Source: Chromera velia (Eukaryota > Sar > Chromeraceae). Taken from it: a DNA stretch of 11,375 nucleotides. The position numbers were made by a program, and so were the translations under genes. Of this stretch, positions 8,374 to 11,375 are shown in pieces (positions within the stretch are counted from its first letter, which is position 1; the number at the start of each line of letters is the position of its first letter). Location of the stretch: NCBI GenBank assembly GCA_018398765.1, contig JAHBMJ010003304.1:1-11375 (forward strand), read 5' to 3'. The notes beneath the pieces are model-generated. The model saw only the letters and a program-made list of their open reading frames with translations. It was not told the origin of the DNA and searched no databases.

Positions 8374-9958
8374 ATGGCGCTCTGTACTTTGTTGGTGTTG
8401 CTGTATGCCAGTTTTGCTCTTGTCTTCTCGCTGAATCAGGTAGCTCCTGGGCCAAAGAGGCTGTGGTTGGGTCGAATCGATGTGCAGCTGAAGAAACAAG
8501 CATTGGAGAAGGGTAACCATCCTGTGGCGCCGGCCGCAGCTCCAGCTGATGCAGCTGGTGATGCAGCGGCCTCCTCAGGTTTGGCTCTTTTTGAGACAGA
8601 TGCTGGCGATCCGCTTCGTGCACTCTCGAAAGAAGAACTCATTTTCATGGTGAAAGGACTTCAGGTCGACAAGCAGCACCTCGAGGAAAAGCTTGTATCG
8701 AAGGAGAAGCAGGTAAAGAGAGTGCAGAAGCGCAAAGATCGCCTCTTGAAGACATACCAAGCCCTCCAAGAACGGACGGTTGATGTGTCTGATCTGCCTT
8801 CCCTTCTTACTGCTGCTGCCTGTGTTATGAGGGACAGGGGACCAGTCAAAAACTCTAATTTTTTCTCCTCTTTTCTCAAGAATACAGCAAAAAACATTGA
8901 CAAGGTAGGGGGGGTAACCAGCCAGCATGGAATCAGACATTGCAAAGCGGTGAAAGATTTCTGCGTTCATATTCTTCATTGGGGTAGAGCAAGGGTATAT
9001 GAGCAGCTAGAGTTGAACCTTGGGACCCTGCCAGCCGTGAGCATGCACAGTCAAGCTTTGGGGCCGAACAGTGTATGTGGTCTCCCCAAGTATGACGGAT
9101 GAAGGAATGCAGTTTGCGAAAGTTTACTTCGGAGACGGCATTCTTCTCTGGGCATGTGAAGATGGCACTAGACAACAGAAGGTCCTCGAGGCCCACGATG
9201 TGACTGGTACTACGTATGGCTGGATAAATAAAGACGATCCATTTGATGTCTTTGTCCCTCACATTGGTTCTTGGGAGGAGTTAGAGAAGACATGGAGGGA
9301 CCGCGGGGAGATCAAAGGGGTTGGTGGGTACCTTTACCTCCTGATGGTAGGATCTTTTCGAGGTGACAAGGCCCCAATTGTCATTGCCAATATGTGCACG
9401 AAGAATGACTTCAGAGCCATGCATGTCCAGCGCTGGCAGGGACGTCTTCGGACCGAGTTGATGAAGCAGGGGATATGAGTCCTTGGCTATGGTGCTGATG
9501 GAGATTCACGTATGGTTTCTGCAGCTCTTCGTGACCATAAGACGGTCCCCCTTGATAAAAGAGACCCTTTTTTTGACAAGCCCTTTTTTGTTCTTCAATA
9601 CAGAAAGACAGGGGATAAGGCCTTCATCGCACAAATATCTGACCCTCTGCATCTTGCTCTGATCGATCGAAACAACCTTTTTTCAAAGGTACGTAAAGTC
9701 CGTGTAGGCACTGGTTAGGCTCAGCATGCTCAGCTGATGGCCTTTTGTCACCCGTCCAGAGAACGGCTTCTTTGCGTTCTGACTCAGTCGGATTTGCATC
9801 TGAATGATCGTTAAAACGTCTCTGCCATGCGCAGAATGACGGATGTTGAAGTGCAGGACGCGTTTTTTGCTGAAGAAGGGGGGCAATTCACTGCAGTTCT
9901 ATTGAAGCTTGCAGCTTGCAGCGACTCTGGCTTCACGTCTAGAACGATTGACCTCAAG

Positions 9959-10084
9959 GTTGGTTTAAAAAAGAAGCAAGACAGAAGGGGAGGGCGGCCA
10001 CAATAGAATTTTTTATGTTTCCTGTTTCTTGCATGAGCTATCTGAATGTATTTCTACTTCTTTTCCATTGTTTTCTCTCTGCAG
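9959..10084 (+). other. Intron in the transposase-like gene
   Basis: Donor AAG|GTTGGT follows '...TIDLK' and acceptor TTTTCTCTCTGCAG precedes 'EKVFRLTYSVFEP'. The 126-base length keeps the frame (phase 0), and an in-frame TAG inside is removed. The pyrimidine-rich 3' end is strong. Confidence 0.7.
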
Positions 10085-10218
10085 GAGAAGGTGTTTCGTT
10101 TGACCTACTCGGTCTTCGAGCCTCTACTGATGAAGATGTACAACATCAAGATCAAGAAGCTCAAGAAGAAGGATCCAAAGAACGCGTTCATTATAAGAGA
10201 TGCCAATAGCCTTGTGGT

Positions 10219-10446
<228 letters not shown>

Positions 10447-10648
10447 GAGAGGGTGTGAGACGTGCTTTTGCCAACGCAGAGAAGGTCAAGATTGCACAGG
10501 CATTGAAAAAGGACAAAATTGCATCATTTGAGAAGCGGAAGGAGATTTGTGTCGAGAAGTGGCTTGATCTGTTGAACTATGAGAAAGAGTTGGAGGAGGA
10601 AGAAAAAGAAGAAGAGGAGAGTGAGGGAAGGGAGAGTCTCTGACGGGG

Positions 10649-11375
10649 ATGGAGGAGGCTCACCCAGTTGTGGGAGGGACACAGAATGAGGTTGATAGTG
10701 CAGCGGTTGCAGCCGAAGTCCATACGCAAGAAGTAGAGGCCAGGGCCAACGAGCAGATTTTGAAGAATGATGAGGCTAAGGTGAGGATAGGGGAAGAGTC
10801 GTTGCTCTTTTCTCTGAAAGAGGGGGAAGAGACAACCTAGGAGATAACGGCACCTGAGAAAGGGAAAGGATTTATGCAGTGGGAGCACCGAGACCCCCGC
10901 ATTGGTTTCTTGCGACCCTCTGTAGCTGTGACCTTTCTTTGCGGAGAGATGCTCTCTGCCGATCAAATCATTAGATACATAAAGCGAGCCCACAGCCGTG
11001 CCCTGGCACAACCCGGAGAGTATACAGTGCGGCTCGGGGGGCTTGTTGCTTGTCGGTGGGAGGCCGATGGGCAAGAGGACTACTGGTGTCTTCACCGGGT
11101 GGTTGATATCGTAGATGCTAAGAAAATAAATCCAGTCACCCACCTCCCAGAGAGCATAGGGCTTCCCACTGTAGCTCAGACAGAAGACAAGGAAAAGTAT
11201 TCTGTTCTTGTGCAGTCTTTTGAACATCCAGCAGGGGCAAGGGGAGGAGGAGACACTGATGGAACGGACTTTGAGTTTTGTTTGACTACTCGGCCTCTTC
11301 CGGGCAGGCGTAGAGCAACAACAGCTGCGTCGAATCAGGTTAGACTGCAACCCAAAATTCGCCTGGATACTGTTC
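10649..11375 (+). CDS. Partial coding region of unknown function, spliced, running off the window
   Basis: An open frame starts at ATG 10649 and continues to the window end, interrupted only by TAG 10838-10840. That stop coincides with the acceptor of a plausible 60-base intron (10781-10840), whose removal joins '...QILKNDEAK' to 'EITAPEKGKG' in phase. The first part is Glu/Ala-rich; the second contains 'RDPRIGFLRPSVAVTFLCGE', 'AQPGEYTVRLGGLVACRW' and 'DYWCLHRVVDIVDAKKINP', which look like a folded domain with alternating strands. No family recognised. It lies six bases after the stop of the transposase-like gene, and its frame is open from 10625, so it may be the C-terminal continuation of that gene after an indel or another intron, or a separate gene. 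The ATG at 10649 is only the first Met of the frame. Confidence 0.5.
10781..10840 (+). other. Putative 60-base intron whose acceptor supplies an in-frame stop
   Basis: Donor AAG|GTGAGG and acceptor ACAACCTAG|GAG, with a pyrimidine stretch GCTCTTTTCTCT about 25 bases upstream of the acceptor. Length is a multiple of three and phase is 0, so splicing removes the only stop in the frame. Sixty bases is near the lower limit for plant-type introns. Confidence 0.5.

Noticed and set aside
8374-8439. Signal peptide on the transposase-like protein
   Set aside because: The Leu-rich start looks like a signal sequence, but a secreted transposase is implausible and the DNA looks like an intron end (pyrimidine tract plus CAG at 8439).

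Overview
This window looks like nuclear DNA of a multicellular or algal eukaryote, most likely from the green (streptophyte) lineage. The reasons are spliced genes with GT-AG introns, several microsatellites, a chromodomain-type Ty3/gypsy retrotransposon fragment and no bacterial-style operons or ribosome binding sites. The lineage call is an inference. It rests partly on the decay pattern: most in-frame stops are what C-to-T change in CG and CHG contexts would give, as in plant transposon methylation. Species cannot be fixed from the sequence alone. Nearly all coding sequence here is broken, so the window reads as a graveyard of mobile or repeat-derived genes.

Layout. Bases 1-467 are non-coding with an (AAT)/(ATG) microsatellite. 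Bases 468-4114 hold a long decayed plus-strand coding region of unknown identity. It starts in one frame (468 to about 1890) and continues in another (about 1838 to 4114), with about ten internal stops and a Ser/Pro-rich second half. Bases 4115-5281 are non-coding and include a poly-C run with an N, a perfect 12-bp hairpin, a second 10-bp hairpin and a purine-rich tract. Bases 5282-6507 on the minus strand are a 5'-truncated Ty3/gypsy fragment: partial integrase zinc finger, DD35E core, integrase C-terminus and chromodomain, with two frameshifts and internal stops. Bases 6508-6990 are AT-rich and non-coding.

The most interesting part is the divergent pair at 6997-11375. A minus-strand pseudogene (7896 down to 6997) encodes an unrecognised protein of about 300 residues with an acidic tail and two nonsense codons. 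From the other side of a 0.47-kb intergenic region, a plus-strand gene (8374 to at least 10643) runs the opposite way. Its order of elements is a coiled coil, a segment like 'LPAVS...TVKLW', a 'CEDGT' acidic strand, then 'GADGDSR'. This is reminiscent of RNase H-like transposases of the P-element/THAP9 type and related domesticated families. It carries one frameshift and three nonsense codons but keeps convincing introns, one of which ends in a 137-base TG repeat abutting the splice acceptor. Bases 10649-11375 hold a further open coding segment, interrupted only by what is best read as a 60-base intron. It may be the C-terminal part of the same gene.

My best overall interpretation is that the right half is a decayed two-gene divergent DNA transposon, or a host gene pair derived from one, and that the left half is an old retroelement or repeat-derived gene. 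Both statements are inferences that need database and copy-number searches.
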